This document shows positions 9,078-17,902 of a stretch of 64,000 nucleotides of DNA, one piece after another. The DNA comes from Cognatishimia sp. SS12 (lineage in GTDB: Bacteria; Pseudomonadota; Alphaproteobacteria; Rhodobacterales; Rhodobacteraceae): positions 1-64,000 of the forward strand of contig NZ_JAQNCZ010000002.1 in assembly GCF_028369055.1 (NCBI RefSeq), read 5' to 3'. How positions within the stretch are numbered: the stretch's first letter is position 1; each line of letters starts with the position of its first letter. The notes under the pieces were generated by a model. It made no database searches, had not been told where the DNA came from, and saw nothing but the letters and a program-made list of their open reading frames with translations. Made by a program: the position numbers and the translations under genes.

Positions 9078-10244
9078 ATGCAACGCAGTTTTATTGCAAA
9101 CAATCCCTCTGTCCTCTGGTTCCTGCTGTGCCTGGCTGCTTTCACCCTCGGCGTGACGGTCTTGGCCGAAGCCACGGGGGCGGGCCTGATCTCGACATCT
9201 TTTGTGAAAACGCTCGGCAAGGTGTTGTGCCTCTGTCTGGTCGCCATCGCGATGGATGTGGTCTGGGGCTATTGCGGCATCCTGAGCCTGGGGCATTTCG
9301 CCTTTTTCGGCATCGGGGGTTATGCGGTCGGCATGTGGCTGATGTATGCGCGCACCGAAGCCATCGTGGTTGAGAACCTCTCTGCCCGGCTGATCCCGCC
9401 CACCCCGGCCGAAGTGAATGACGCCATTGCGACGCAGATTTTTGGCGTGGTCGGCTCGTCCGAATTTCCGCTGATCTGGGCCTTTGCCGATAGCCTGCTG
9501 CTGCAGTTGCTGTTGGTGGTGCTGGTGCCGGGCTTTCTGGCGCTGATCTTTGGCTGGCTGGCCTTCCGTTCGCGCGTCACAGGGGTCTATCTGTCGATCC
9601 TGACGCAAGCGATGACCTTGGCGCTGGCGCTGTATCTGTTTCAGAACGACAGTGGCCTGCGCGGCAACAACGGTCTTTCGGGGCTACAGAATATCCCCGG
9701 ATTTGAAGCGGTGCCGCAATCGGTCGTCTCCATGGCGTTCTTCTGGGCGTCCGCTGTCGCCCTCGGCGCGGGCTATGTGCTGTTTGCACGGGTGCTGTCG
9801 GGCAAGATGGGCAGCGTGATCCGCGCCATTCGCGACGATGAAAGCCGGGTGCGGTTTCTGGGCTACCATGTCGAAAGCTACAAGCTTTTCGTGTTCACGC
9901 TGACGGCCATTGTCGCCGGGATCGCCGGGGCGCTTTATTACCCGCAGGCGGGCATCATCAATCCGGCCGAAATTGCGCCCATCGCCTCGATCTATCTGGC
10001 GGTCTGGGTGGCTATCGGCGGGCGCGGGCGGCTTTATGGTGCCGTGATTGGCACCGCCTTTGTCTCGCTCCTGTCCAGCTGGTTCACCGGCGGCAGCGCG
10101 CCAAATGTAAACCTCGGCTTTTACACCATCCAATGGACCGAATGGTGGCTGGTTCTTCTGGGCCTGTCCTTTGTTGCAGTCACATTGTTCTTCCCAGGGG
10201 GCATCGGCATGCTCTTTGACAAATTCACAAGGAAATCCCAATGA
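9078..10244 (+). CDS. urtC: Urea ABC transporter permease UrtC
   Basis: Second membrane permease, LivM-like, of 388 residues from the ATG at 9078. I prefer that start because AGGAG lies nine bases upstream; a GTG at 9057 would overlap urtB. The family signature VAIAMDVVWGYCGILSLGHFAFFG is visible in the first third, and an EAA-like cytoplasmic loop near IRDDESRVRFLGY contacts the ATPases. About ten hydrophobic helices are apparent. It ends in an ATGA overlap with urtD. Confidence 0.96.
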   Translation: MQRSFIANNPSVLWFLLCLAAFTLGVTVLAEATGAGLISTSFVKTLGKVLCLCLVAIAMDVVWGYCGILSLGHFAFFGIGGYAVGMWLMYARTEAIVVENLSARLIPPTPAEVNDAIATQIFGVVGSSEFPLIWAFADSLLLQLLLVVLVPGFLALIFGWLAFRSRVTGVYLSILTQAMTLALALYLFQNDSGLRGNNGLSGLQNIPGFEAVPQSVVSMAFFWASAVALGAGYVLFARVLSGKMGSVIRAIRDDESRVRFLGYHVESYKLFVFTLTAIVAGIAGALYYPQAGIINPAEIAPIASIYLAVWVAIGGRGRLYGAVIGTAFVSLLSSWFTGGSAPNVNLGFYTIQWTEWWLVLLGLSFVAVTLFFPGGIGMLFDKFTRKSQ

Positions 10245-10981
10245 GCGCGCTTCTCGAACTGTCCGGCGTCTCGGTCTCATTTGACGGGTTCAAGGCGATC
10301 AACAACCTCGCCTTTCAGATCAATGAACCCGAACTCAGGGCCATCATCGGTCCCAATGGGGCGGGCAAGACCACGTTCATGGATATCGTGACCGGCAAAA
10401 CCAAACCTGATGAAGGGCGCGTGCTGTGGGGGGAAAAGTCGATCAACCTCATTGGCCGCTCTGAAAGCCACATCGCGCGCGCCGGGATTGGCCGTAAATT
10501 TCAGAAACCCACGGTGTTCGAAGAGCAAACCGTGCGCGAAAACCTCGCCATGGCGCTGAAGAACCCGCGCGGGCCATTTGAAGTTTTGTTTTATCGCAAA
10601 ACCCAAAACGGCTCTGACCGGATCGAAGCCATCGCCGAACAGACCAACCTGACCGAGCAGCTGACCCGCAAAGCCGGTGAACTAAGCCATGGTCAAAAGC
10701 AGTGGCTGGAAATCGGCATGTTGCTGGCGCAAGAGCCCCGGCTTTTGCTGGTCGACGAACCCGCCGCGGGCATGACCCCGGCCGAGCGCGAAAAGACCAC
10801 CGAAATTCTGGTCGAGGCCGCCAAAACCCGCGCCGTGGTCGTGGTGGAACATGACATGGAATTCGTGCGCCGCCTTAACTGCAAGGTCACGGTGCTGCAC
10901 GAAGGGTCGGTTCTGGCCGAAGGCTCGCTGGATCACGTGACCCAAAACCCCGAAGTCATTGACGTATATCTAGGACGCTAA
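10241..10981 (+). CDS. urtD: Urea ABC transporter ATPase UrtD
   Basis: LivG-type nucleotide-binding subunit of the urea importer. It has 246 residues, with Walker A GPNGAGKT near residues 37-44. The Q-loop region contains GRKFQKPTVFEEQTVREN, the ABC signature is a slightly divergent LSHGQKQWLEIG, and Walker B is LLLVDEPAAGMT, followed by the H-loop in VVVEHDMEF. The LSHGQ form (His replacing Gly) is common in UrtD/LivG proteins, so it is not a defect. It overlaps urtC as ATGA and precedes urtE by 2 bp. Confidence 0.97.
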   Translation: MSALLELSGVSVSFDGFKAINNLAFQINEPELRAIIGPNGAGKTTFMDIVTGKTKPDEGRVLWGEKSINLIGRSESHIARAGIGRKFQKPTVFEEQTVRENLAMALKNPRGPFEVLFYRKTQNGSDRIEAIAEQTNLTEQLTRKAGELSHGQKQWLEIGMLLAQEPRLLLVDEPAAGMTPAEREKTTEILVEAAKTRAVVVVEHDMEFVRRLNCKVTVLHEGSVLAEGSLDHVTQNPEVIDVYLGR

Positions 10982-10983
10982 AG

Positions 10984-11682
10984 ATGCTGAATATCGAAAA
11001 CCTGACGCTGCATTACGGCCATTCCCAGATTCTTTACGATGTTTCACTGACGTCGGAGTTGGGCAAAGTGACCTGCCTGATGGGCACAAATGGGGTGGGC
11101 AAGACCTCTTTGCTGAAGGCCATATCCGGCACCCATGCGCGCTCGGGCGGGGTCATGCGGCTGGATGGAACCGACGTGGCACAAAACGCAACCGCCTTTC
11201 AGCTCGCGCGGATGGGCGTTGGTTATGTACCGCAGGGGCGCGATGTCTTTCCGCTGATGACCGTGCGCGAAAACCTTGAAACCGGCTACGCCTGCCTGCC
11301 CCGCGAAGAGCGCATGGTGCCGGATGAAATCTACGAGCTTTTTCCCGTGCTGAAAGACATGCGCAATCGGCGCGGCGGGGATTTGTCCGGCGGGCAGCAA
11401 CAGCAGCTTGCGATTGCGCGGGCCTTGGTGACGAAACCCAAGCTCTTGTTGCTGGATGAACCCACCGAAGGCATTCAGCCCAATATCATCAAGCAGATCG
11501 GTCAGGTGATTTCTTATCTGCGGGACCGGGGCGACATGGCGATCATTCTGGTCGAACAGTTTTTTGATTTTGCTTATGGGCTTGGGGATCATTTCGTTGC
11601 GCTCACCCGCGGCGAAGTGGTGCACAACGCCCCAAGCAGCGCAACCGAGCGCGAGGCTCTGCTGAGCAAAGTGTCCGTTTAA
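10984..11682 (+). CDS. urtE: Urea ABC transporter ATPase UrtE
   Basis: LivF-type ATPase and last gene of the urt operon, 232 residues. Walker A is GTNGVGKTS near residues 34-42, the signature is LSGGQQQQLAIARAL, Walker B is LLLLDEPTEGIQP, and the H-loop is in a variant context (ILVEQFFDFA, with Gln in place of His). That substitution is usual in LivF/UrtE subunits, where hydrolysis is asymmetric. A bidirectional terminator follows within 30 bp. Confidence 0.97.
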   Translation: MLNIENLTLHYGHSQILYDVSLTSELGKVTCLMGTNGVGKTSLLKAISGTHARSGGVMRLDGTDVAQNATAFQLARMGVGYVPQGRDVFPLMTVRENLETGYACLPREERMVPDEIYELFPVLKDMRNRRGGDLSGGQQQQLAIARALVTKPKLLLLDEPTEGIQPNIIKQIGQVISYLRDRGDMAIILVEQFFDFAYGLGDHFVALTRGEVVHNAPSSATEREALLSKVSV

Positions 11683-11705
11683 CTTTCGGCGCATTGCAAA
11701 CCGAA

Positions 11706-11731
11706 AAAAGGCACCCAGCCGGGTGCCTTTT
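11706..11731. terminator. Bidirectional terminator between urtE and carbonic anhydrase
   Basis: AAAAGGCACCC (11706-11716) and GGGTGCCTTTT (11721-11731) form an 11-bp perfect stem with an AGCC loop. It is flanked by an A-run on one side and a T-run on the other, so it can serve both convergent genes. Confidence 0.93.
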
Positions 11732-11748
11732 GCCATATTAGAGCCTAT

Positions 11749-12399
11749 TCAGAGCGCAACGAATTTGTCGCTTTCGTTGTCGTAGACCTCCACACCACCT
11801 TCAGCAATATCGTGCCAGGCCCCGTGAATGGTCAGTTGCCCGGCCGCGACACGTTCTTTGACAAACGGGAAGCTCATGAGGTTTTCCAAGCTGGCCAGGA
11901 CGGCATGTTTTTCAAGGGCCCGGGCCTGCGCTGCCGGGTCTTTGATTTTTGCAACGCTGTCATAGCGCGGCTTCAGGATATCCATCCAACGGCCAACAAA
12001 GCTTTCCTTGGCTTCTAGCTGCGGCGCGTTGCCCTTGCACATATCGATGCAGCCCTGCACCCCGCCACAAGACGAATGGCCCAGCACGATCACATGCGCG
12101 ACCTTGAGCGCCGACACCGCGTATTCGATCGCAGCCGAGGTGCCATGATGATCTCCATCTGGCGCATAGGGGGGCACGAGGTTGGCGATATTGCGGTGAA
12201 TGAAAAATTCGCCCTGATCTGCGCCGAAAATCGAGGTGACATGCACGCGGCTGTCGCAACAGGAAATCACCATTGCGCGCGGGTGCTGGCCTTCTTCGCC
12301 CAAATGGCGATACCAGGATTTGTTGTTCTCATAGCTGGTCGCTCTCCAACCTTTGAACCGTTGGATCAGATAAGCGGGCAATTGCTTGGCGTATTTCAT
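11749..12399 (-). CDS. Beta-class carbonic anhydrase
   Basis: Zinc enzyme that interconverts CO2 and bicarbonate in the cytoplasm. It has 216 residues. The zinc ligands and catalytic dyad are visible: C47-x-D49-x-R51 (CCDSR) and H108-x-x-C111 (GHSSCGG). It ends 67 bp from urtE in convergent orientation, sharing a terminator. Since urease releases CO2 inside the cell, the location next to urea import and hydrolysis is functionally sensible. It has its own promoter, so co-regulation is only inferred. Confidence 0.96.
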   Translation of the reverse strand: MKYAKQLPAYLIQRFKGWRATSYENNKSWYRHLGEEGQHPRAMVISCCDSRVHVTSIFGADQGEFFIHRNIANLVPPYAPDGDHHGTSAAIEYAVSALKVAHVIVLGHSSCGGVQGCIDMCKGNAPQLEAKESFVGRWMDILKPRYDSVAKIKDPAAQARALEKHAVLASLENLMSFPFVKERVAAGQLTIHGAWHDIAEGGVEVYDNESDKFVAL

Positions 12400-12608
12400 G
12401 TTATCTCCGTTCCGCGCGTTCTGCGGTGATACGCTGATCTTTCAAAAATTTCGAGGGAAAAGCCACAATCAATCCGATCTTGGACATATAACGCCACGGC
12501 GGCCCGGAAACCTGCCTGCGCCTATCACGCCCGGCGGCGTGCGAATTCTGTTGCAGCGAGTCACTAGGCAGCTAGGCTGTCAAAAACGGCAACTCAAAAG
12601 ATGACCCT

Positions 12609-13997
12609 ATGCCCCTGACTTTTGCCACCGACGCCCAAGGCGCCCTTCCGCTTCATATCGTTGATACCGACTCTTTTGCTGCCTGGTGCACGGATCAGAC
12701 GCAAGCGATACAAACATGGCTGCAGGCCACTGGTTTTACCGCCGAGATCGGGAGCTGCGCGGTTCTGCCGGCGCCTGATGGCAGCTGCGCGGGGGCCGTT
12801 GTCGGCTATGGGTCGGCAGACACGCGCAAGCGCGGAAGATTTGCGCTCGCGGCCGCGCAGCCCAAGCTGCCGGGCGCAACCTTTCAGATCGCCAGCAAAC
12901 CACCGTCCTTTGAAAACCAGCAAGAGACCGAACTGCTGGGGTGGCTTCTGGCCCAATACAGGTTTGACCGCTACCGCGATCAGGCCAAGCCGGGCGCTGC
13001 GCTGGCCTGCCCGGACGGCGTGAACCGCGCAGAGATTGAAAGCATTGCCGCGGGCGAAGCCCTGACGCGCGATCTGATCAACACCCCGGCCAGCGATATG
13101 GGCCCTGACGCATTGGATGCAGCAGCCCACACCCTTGCCCAGCAATTTGGTGCCAAGATCGCGGTCATCAAAGGCGATGACCTTTTGCAACAGAATTTCC
13201 CGATGATCCACGCCGTCGGCCGCGCCGCGTCGCAGGCGCCGCGCCTGCTGGACATGCGCTGGGGGACACGCGGCCCAACGCTGACTTTGGTTGGCAAAGG
13301 CGTCTGTTTTGACACCGGCGGTCTGAATCTGAAACCTGGTGCCTCCATGGGGCTTATGAAAAAGGACATGGGCGGCGCAGCCACAGTCCTGGGCCTTGCG
13401 CATATGATCATGGCGCAGGACATGCCGCTGCAATTGCGCGTGCTGATTCCGGCGGTGGAAAACGCCGTCAGCGGCAATGCCTTCCGGCCCGGTGACATCC
13501 TGACCTCGCGCAAGGGGCTGACCGTGGAAATCAACAACACAGATGCCGAAGGGCGTCTGGTTCTCGCGGACGCCTTGGCGCTCGCCGCCGAAGAAGCGCC
13601 GGATCAAATCATTTCGATGGCGACACTGACCGGCGCAGCGCGTGTGGCAGTGGGGCCTGATCTGTCGCCCTATTATGCCGAAGAGGACAGCATGGCAGCC
13701 GCGCTGGAGGCGGCCGGGCATGCGGTGGCGGACCCGCTCTGGCGGATGCCGTTTTGGGACGCCTATGAAAGCATGATCGAACCCGGCATTGCCGATCTGG
13801 ACAACGCGCCCAGCGGCGGCTTTGCCGGATCGATCACCGCCGCGCTGTTTCTGCGCCGCTTTGTCGATACCGGGCGTTACACGCATTTTGACATCTACGG
13901 CTGGAACCCCTCCGCCAAGCCCGCCCGTCCCAAAGGTGGGGTGGGCATGGGCGCGCGCGCCATCCTAGAAGCTTTGCCCAAAGTGCTGAACCTGTGA
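12609..13997 (+). CDS. M17 family leucyl aminopeptidase
   Basis: Cytosolic di-zinc/manganese aminopeptidase of the PepA/PepB family. It has 462 residues, with a variable N-terminal domain to about residue 160 and then the catalytic domain. Metal-binding and catalytic parts are clear: VGKGVCFDTGGLNLKPG, KKDMGGAATVLG, and the family signature NNTDAEGRLVLADAL. It shares a GTGA start-stop overlap with the NlpC/P60 gene downstream, so both are likely made together, perhaps for recycling peptides from the cell wall. Confidence 0.95.
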   Translation: MPLTFATDAQGALPLHIVDTDSFAAWCTDQTQAIQTWLQATGFTAEIGSCAVLPAPDGSCAGAVVGYGSADTRKRGRFALAAAQPKLPGATFQIASKPPSFENQQETELLGWLLAQYRFDRYRDQAKPGAALACPDGVNRAEIESIAAGEALTRDLINTPASDMGPDALDAAAHTLAQQFGAKIAVIKGDDLLQQNFPMIHAVGRAASQAPRLLDMRWGTRGPTLTLVGKGVCFDTGGLNLKPGASMGLMKKDMGGAATVLGLAHMIMAQDMPLQLRVLIPAVENAVSGNAFRPGDILTSRKGLTVEINNTDAEGRLVLADALALAAEEAPDQIISMATLTGAARVAVGPDLSPYYAEEDSMAAALEAAGHAVADPLWRMPFWDAYESMIEPGIADLDNAPSGGFAGSITAALFLRRFVDTGRYTHFDIYGWNPSAKPARPKGGVGMGARAILEALPKVLNL

Positions 13998-14845
13998 GAG
14001 ACCGCCGCCTGACTGCCGCCAACAAACGCGTCGCCGACCCCAGTTTGCGCGCGGTCTGGCCGGGCGTTTCCTATGTCGATCCTGAACCCTATGCGGTGCA
14101 TTGGCCGATGGTCGATCTGATGTCCTCCCCAGAAGGACACCGGGACCGGCAGCTGTTGTTCGGGGAGTCTGTGGGCGTCTACGAGATGCATGAGGGCTGG
14201 GCCTTCGTGAAAGCCGAGAAAGACGGCTATGTCGGCTATGTTCCAAAATCCTCGCTCGCGGCGGTGCCCGCGCCAACCCACCGCATCGCGGCAGCGGCCA
14301 CCCATGTCTATGAGCGCCCTCATTTCAAATCCCGTGACCTGATGCGCCTGAGCCACGGCTGCAGCCTGCATGGGCAGACCGAGGAAAACGGCTTCCTCAA
14401 AATCGCCGAAGGCTTCGTGCCCCTGGTGCATTGCTGCGCGATCGACTTTCGCCAGCCCGATCCCCTCACAGAGGCCAAGCTCTATCTGGATACGCCCTAC
14501 CTTTGGGGCGGTAACAGCCGGTTTGGCATTGATTGTTCCGGGCTGGTGCAGGCGGCGTTTCTGGCCTGTGGCATCCCCTGCCCGGCAGACAGCGACCTGC
14601 AAGAGGCACAGCTTGGCGAAGTCTTGCCCGAGGATGCGCCGCTTGCGCGGAATGATCTGCTGTTTTGGAAGGGCCATGTCGCCCTTGTGGCCGATGAGCG
14701 GCGGCTCATTCATGCCAATGCGCACCACATGTGCGTGACCTATGAAGGGATTGAGGCGGCGGTGCAGCGCATCGCGGCGCAGGGCGACGGGCCGGTCACA
14801 GCGCGCAAACGGGTTGCATTGGCGTCTAGTCGATCGGGCGAATAA
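13994..14845 (+). CDS. NlpC/P60 endopeptidase with two SH3-like domains
   Basis: Probable cell-wall peptide hydrolase (gamma-glutamyl dipeptide endopeptidase type). It starts with GTG inside the stop of the upstream aminopeptidase and has 283 residues. Two SH3-like modules (about residues 25-90 and 95-150) precede the papain-like domain. The catalytic Cys sits in FGIDCSGLVQAAF, the His in WKGHVALVADE, and a third polar residue probably in LIHANAHH. There is no signal peptide, so it may act on imported murein peptides in the cytoplasm, which would match the neighbouring aminopeptidase. Confidence 0.92.
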   Translation: MRDRRLTAANKRVADPSLRAVWPGVSYVDPEPYAVHWPMVDLMSSPEGHRDRQLLFGESVGVYEMHEGWAFVKAEKDGYVGYVPKSSLAAVPAPTHRIAAAATHVYERPHFKSRDLMRLSHGCSLHGQTEENGFLKIAEGFVPLVHCCAIDFRQPDPLTEAKLYLDTPYLWGGNSRFGIDCSGLVQAAFLACGIPCPADSDLQEAQLGEVLPEDAPLARNDLLFWKGHVALVADERRLIHANAHHMCVTYEGIEAAVQRIAAQGDGPVTARKRVALASSRSGE

Positions 14846-15173
14846 GTTTGCGTTCCAAGACGCGCAGAACCGACTTCAGATCGTGGCCACGTTTCAAGAT
14901 CTGCCCATCCATACCGATCACCGCATATAGCCCCTGCCGATTGCGCAGCTTTGGGCGTTTCTCAATGCGATAAAGCGGATGCTCTGCCGTGCGGCGAAAC
15001 ACTGAAAAGACCGCGACATCCCGCAGGTTGGAAATCCCGTAATCGCGCCATTCACCGGCCGCCACCATTCGCCCGTAAAGCGATAGGATGATATTCAATT
15101 CAGTGCGATGGAATGCCACCTGTGTCTGTGTGGCCTGCGCTCCGGGAAATGGGGTGGTTGGAGACATGTTCAT
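14826..15173 (-). CDS. DUF2794 family protein
   Basis: A 115-residue conserved alphaproteobacterial protein of unknown function. The family core is visible as FHRTELNIILSLYGRMVAAGEWRDY, then DVAVFSVFRRTAEHPLYRIEKRPKLRNRQG and the C-terminal ILKRGHDLKSVLRVLERKL. It is basic and soluble with no signal peptide. It is convergent with the NlpC/P60 gene and overlaps its 3' end by 20 bp. A second ATG at 15167 could also be the start. Confidence 0.88.
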   Translation of the reverse strand: MNMSPTTPFPGAQATQTQVAFHRTELNIILSLYGRMVAAGEWRDYGISNLRDVAVFSVFRRTAEHPLYRIEKRPKLRNRQGLYAVIGMDGQILKRGHDLKSVLRVLERKLIRPID

Positions 15174-15329
15174 ACAGACAGTGTCACCCCGATCCTGAAA
15201 TAAATCAAGTTTACAATAAGTTGTGCGCGCCCAGATTTTGCCGCAGATTCAGCGGCAAATCGCCCCTTCGCTTCCCCGAATCCGCCCAAGGGTGCTGCAA
15301 TAAAGGGATCATAGCGAAAATAACCGCTA

Positions 15330-15375
15330 CCCCGACGGCCTCTTATCTTGCCCCCACCCAGATGCGCCGTCGGGG
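15330..15375. promoter_or_regulatory. 10-bp inverted repeat upstream of the cytochrome gene
   Basis: CCCCGACGGC (15330-15339) and GCCGTCGGGG (15366-15375) are perfect inverted copies with a 26-bp spacer, about 85-130 bp before the cytochrome ATG. The intergenic gap is 286 bp and otherwise holds nothing I recognise. It may be an operator or an RNA stem; there is no T-run to make it a terminator. Confidence 0.4.
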
Positions 15376-15459
15376 GCTCTTCCCGAAAAGCACTTTTCTT
15401 TCAGGCCCCTTGCGATAGGGTGCGGCCCATCGCGTTCGCACCCAAGAAGAGGCCCTTTC

Positions 15460-15897
15460 ATGAAGTTTCAAAAGACAATCGCCGCCGTGTTGGTCATCAC
15501 TGCGCTGACCGGGGCAGCCCTGGCCCATTCCGGCGTGAGCGATCCGCATGTCAAAGCACGGATGCATGCCATGGGTCAGGCGCAACAGGCCAGCAAACTG
15601 TTGAGCAACATGGCCCGCGGCAGAACCACCTTTGACGCAGACGCCGCCGCGAAGGCCAAGGCCATCTTGATAGAGGTTGCCGCGCAGACGCCCGCGTTGT
15701 TTACCGTCAACGCCAGCGACCCGGTCAGCGAGGCGCGCGCTTCCGTCTGGGAAAACTTCGACGATTTTACCGCAAAATCCCAAAACATGCGCGACGCTGC
15801 AGAGGCGCTGGATGTGTCTGACATCGCGCGTTTGGGCGCGGGCATGCGTGCCGTTGGGCAAAGCTGCAGCAGCTGTCACAAAAGCTATCGCAAATAA
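15460..15897 (+). CDS. Cytochrome c'/c-556-type periplasmic c-type cytochrome
   Basis: A 145-residue secreted cytochrome. The signal peptide ends near LTGAALA (residues 1-22). The mature protein is helical, and the heme-binding CSSCH motif is at the extreme C-terminus (residues 136-140), exactly as in four-helix-bundle cytochromes c'. It stands 95 bp upstream of the formaldehyde dehydrogenase gene in the same direction. In Rhodobacter, a cytochrome gene near adhI is also known, so a link to C1 oxidation or electron disposal is plausible but inferred. Confidence 0.92.
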   Translation: MKFQKTIAAVLVITALTGAALAHSGVSDPHVKARMHAMGQAQQASKLLSNMARGRTTFDADAAAKAKAILIEVAAQTPALFTVNASDPVSEARASVWENFDDFTAKSQNMRDAAEALDVSDIARLGAGMRAVGQSCSSCHKSYRK

Positions 15898-15992
15898 CCG
15901 TCTGTCGTATCTGTTGCCACGGCTGTCGCTGCAGCACTTGCAGCGAAGCTTGGGTTGACCGACAATATCCGCAATCAAACGGAGGATAAGCT

Positions 15993-17126
15993 ATGATGCG
16001 CACACGCGCCGCCGTCGCCCTTGAGGCCGGCAAACCGCTTGAAGTCATGGATGTGAACCTGGAAGGCCCAAAAGCGGGCGAGGTTCTGATCGAAGTCAAA
16101 GCCACGGGACTGTGTCACACCGATGAATTCACCCGTTCTGGCGCTGATCCGGAAGGTCTGTTTCCAGCGATTTTGGGCCATGAAGGCGCAGGCATCGTTC
16201 TGGAAGTGGGCGAAGGCGTCACCACGCTCGAGCCGGGCGATCATGTGATCCCGCTTTATACGCCCGAATGCCGTGAGTGCCACGCCTGCCTTTCGGGCAA
16301 AACCAACCTCTGCACCGCCATTCGTGGCACGCAGGGTCAGGGGTTGATGCCGGATGGGACCACGCGATTCTCCATGCTCGATGGCACGCCGATCTATCAC
16401 TACATGGGCTGCTCGACCTTTGCCAATCACACCGTCATGCCGGAAATCGCACTGGCCAAAGTGCGCAAGGACGCGCCGTTTGACAAAATTTGTTATATTG
16501 GCTGCGGCGTCACCACCGGCATTGGCGCGGTGATCAACACCGCCGGTGTCGAAATCGGCTCAACCGCCGCTGTTTTTGGTCTTGGCGGAATTGGCCTGAA
16601 CGTCATTCAGGGGCTGCGTATGGCCGGGGCGGACACCATCATTGGGGTGGACCTGAATGATTCCAAAGCTGATATGGCGCGCAAATTCGGCATGACGCAT
16701 TTCGTGAACCCGTCGAAAATTGATGGCTCGGTCACGGAAGAAATCATCAAGCTGACCACCACCGAGAAAGATACCTTTGGCGGCGTCGATTATTCTTTTG
16801 ACGCCACCGGCAACGTTGAGGTCATGCGCGACGCGCTAGAATGTTCGCACCGTGGTTGGGGCGTTTCCGTCATCATCGGGGTCGCGCCAGCGGGGGCAGA
16901 AATTTCGACCCGCCCCTTCCAGCTTGTGACGGGGCGCGTTTGGAAAGGCACTGCTTTCGGCGGTGCCAAAGGCCGCACCGATGTGCCGAAATTTGTCGAT
17001 TGGTACATGGACGGCAAGATCGAAATCGACCCAATGATCACACACAAGCTGACCTTGGATCAGATCAACGATGGCTTTGATCTGATGCACGAAGGCAAAT
17101 CCATTCGCGCTGTTGTCGAATATTGA
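15993..17126 (+). CDS. adhI: S-(hydroxymethyl)glutathione dehydrogenase / class III alcohol dehydrogenase
   Basis: Zn- and NAD-dependent enzyme that oxidises the formaldehyde-glutathione adduct to S-formylglutathione; it also reduces S-nitrosoglutathione in this family. It has 377 residues, preceded by GGAGG. The catalytic zinc site includes [12 protein letters not shown] and GHEGAGIV; the structural zinc Cys cluster is [15 protein letters not shown]; the NAD-binding Rossmann motif is [14 protein letters not shown]. The next pathway enzyme (S-formylglutathione hydrolase) is encoded 2.8 kb downstream, separated by unrelated transport genes. Confidence 0.97.
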   Translation: MMRTRAAVALEAGKPLEVMDVNLEGPKAGEVLIEVKATGLCHTDEFTRSGADPEGLFPAILGHEGAGIVLEVGEGVTTLEPGDHVIPLYTPECRECHACLSGKTNLCTAIRGTQGQGLMPDGTTRFSMLDGTPIYHYMGCSTFANHTVMPEIALAKVRKDAPFDKICYIGCGVTTGIGAVINTAGVEIGSTAAVFGLGGIGLNVIQGLRMAGADTIIGVDLNDSKADMARKFGMTHFVNPSKIDGSVTEEIIKLTTTEKDTFGGVDYSFDATGNVEVMRDALECSHRGWGVSVIIGVAPAGAEISTRPFQLVTGRVWKGTAFGGAKGRTDVPKFVDWYMDGKIEIDPMITHKLTLDQINDGFDLMHEGKSIRAVVEY

Positions 17127-17138
17127 TGCCGTTAGGCT

Positions 17139-17157
17139 GGGCGCGCCGCGCGCGCCC
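17139..17157. terminator. GC-only stem-loop between adhI and the TetR gene
   Basis: GGGCGCGC (17139-17146) pairs with GCGCGCCC (17150-17157) over a three-base loop, directly after adhI. There is no clear T-run, so it is a weak terminator candidate or an mRNA 3'-end structure shared by the two convergent genes. Confidence 0.45.
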
Positions 17158-17162
17158 GGCCA

Positions 17163-17780
17163 CTAGGCGCCGTAGCGCGCCAAAAAAGTCTCGACCGCTT
17201 CGGTTGCGATTTCTTTCATTTCGTCATCCGAAAAATCAGACTGCACCCCAAAACATGCGCGTATGAACACGCGCGTTTTGCACAGTTCAGTGAACTGATG
17301 GGCGGCCATATCGATATCGTTGATCACCAGCTCGCCCTGTTCGACCGCGCATTTCAGATGATAACGCACCTCAGCATGTCCTTTTGCCGGCCCACTGGCA
17401 TAATAGGCTTGCCCAAGCTCGGGAAACCGATCCCGTTCTGCGACGCAAATGCGAAAAATGCGCTGCGCAAAATCAGAGACGATAAAGCGCCCCGCCCCAT
17501 AGGCTGCTGTAATCAGCCGCTCGCGCACGGGGGCGTTTTCATTGATCTGACCAACAATACGTGTCGCCATGCGATCACATTCGCTCTGTACAACTTCTTG
17601 AAAAAGCTGCCGCTTGTCGGAAAAATAGCTATAGAGCGTGGCCTTTGATACGCCAGCCGCCCGGGCGATATCATCGACGCTTGCGCCCTCAAAGCCGTCG
17701 CGTAGAAAAATTTCGCGCGCGCCATGAAGCACCTGATCGACCTTGCGGCCCTTCCGCGTAAGTGGGGATTGAGAATTCAT
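17163..17780 (-). CDS. TetR/AcrR family transcriptional regulator
   Basis: A 205-residue repressor-like protein. The N-terminal helix-turn-helix is clear: REIFLRDGFEGASVDDIARAAGVSKATLYSYFSDKRQLF (about residues 22-60). The rest is the variable all-helical ligand domain. It is transcribed away from the iron exporter gene mbfA, and a perfect 16-bp palindrome lies 30 bp upstream of its ATG, which is probably its operator. The ligand is not recognisable from sequence. Confidence 0.93.
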   Translation of the reverse strand: MNSQSPLTRKGRKVDQVLHGAREIFLRDGFEGASVDDIARAAGVSKATLYSYFSDKRQLFQEVVQSECDRMATRIVGQINENAPVRERLITAAYGAGRFIVSDFAQRIFRICVAERDRFPELGQAYYASGPAKGHAEVRYHLKCAVEQGELVINDIDMAAHQFTELCKTRVFIRACFGVQSDFSDDEMKEIATEAVETFLARYGA

Positions 17781-17809
17781 AGCGCCCTTTGAATATGAGG
17801 GTTCAAATA

Positions 17810-17825
17810 TAAACTGATCAGTTTA
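17810..17825. promoter_or_regulatory. Perfect 16-bp palindrome, probable TetR operator
   Basis: TAAACTGATCAGTTTA is fully palindromic and lies between the divergent TetR gene (ATG at 17780) and mbfA (ATG at 17903). The length, symmetry and position are typical of a TetR-family operator. The sub-sequence TAAACTGA recurs at 17888-17895. Confidence 0.8.
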
Positions 17826-17874
17826 GTTTTCACAAGGACTCAAATGTATTGCCTTGGCGGAAACACGCCTCTAA

Positions 17875-17891
17875 CCTAGAACCATTCTAAA
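17875..17891 (+). promoter_or_regulatory. Irr-type iron control element (ICE) before mbfA
   Basis: CCTAGAACCATTCTAAA matches the known alphaproteobacterial ICE pattern TTTAGAA-NNN-TTCTAAA at all conserved positions except the first two. The core TAGAA-CCA-TTCTA is a perfect palindrome. It ends 11 bp before the mbfA ATG. Irr represses mbfA-type iron exporters under iron limitation in Rhizobiales (established knowledge), so the same control is inferred here. Confidence 0.75.
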
Positions 17892-17902
17892 CTGAGGGCC
17901 AT

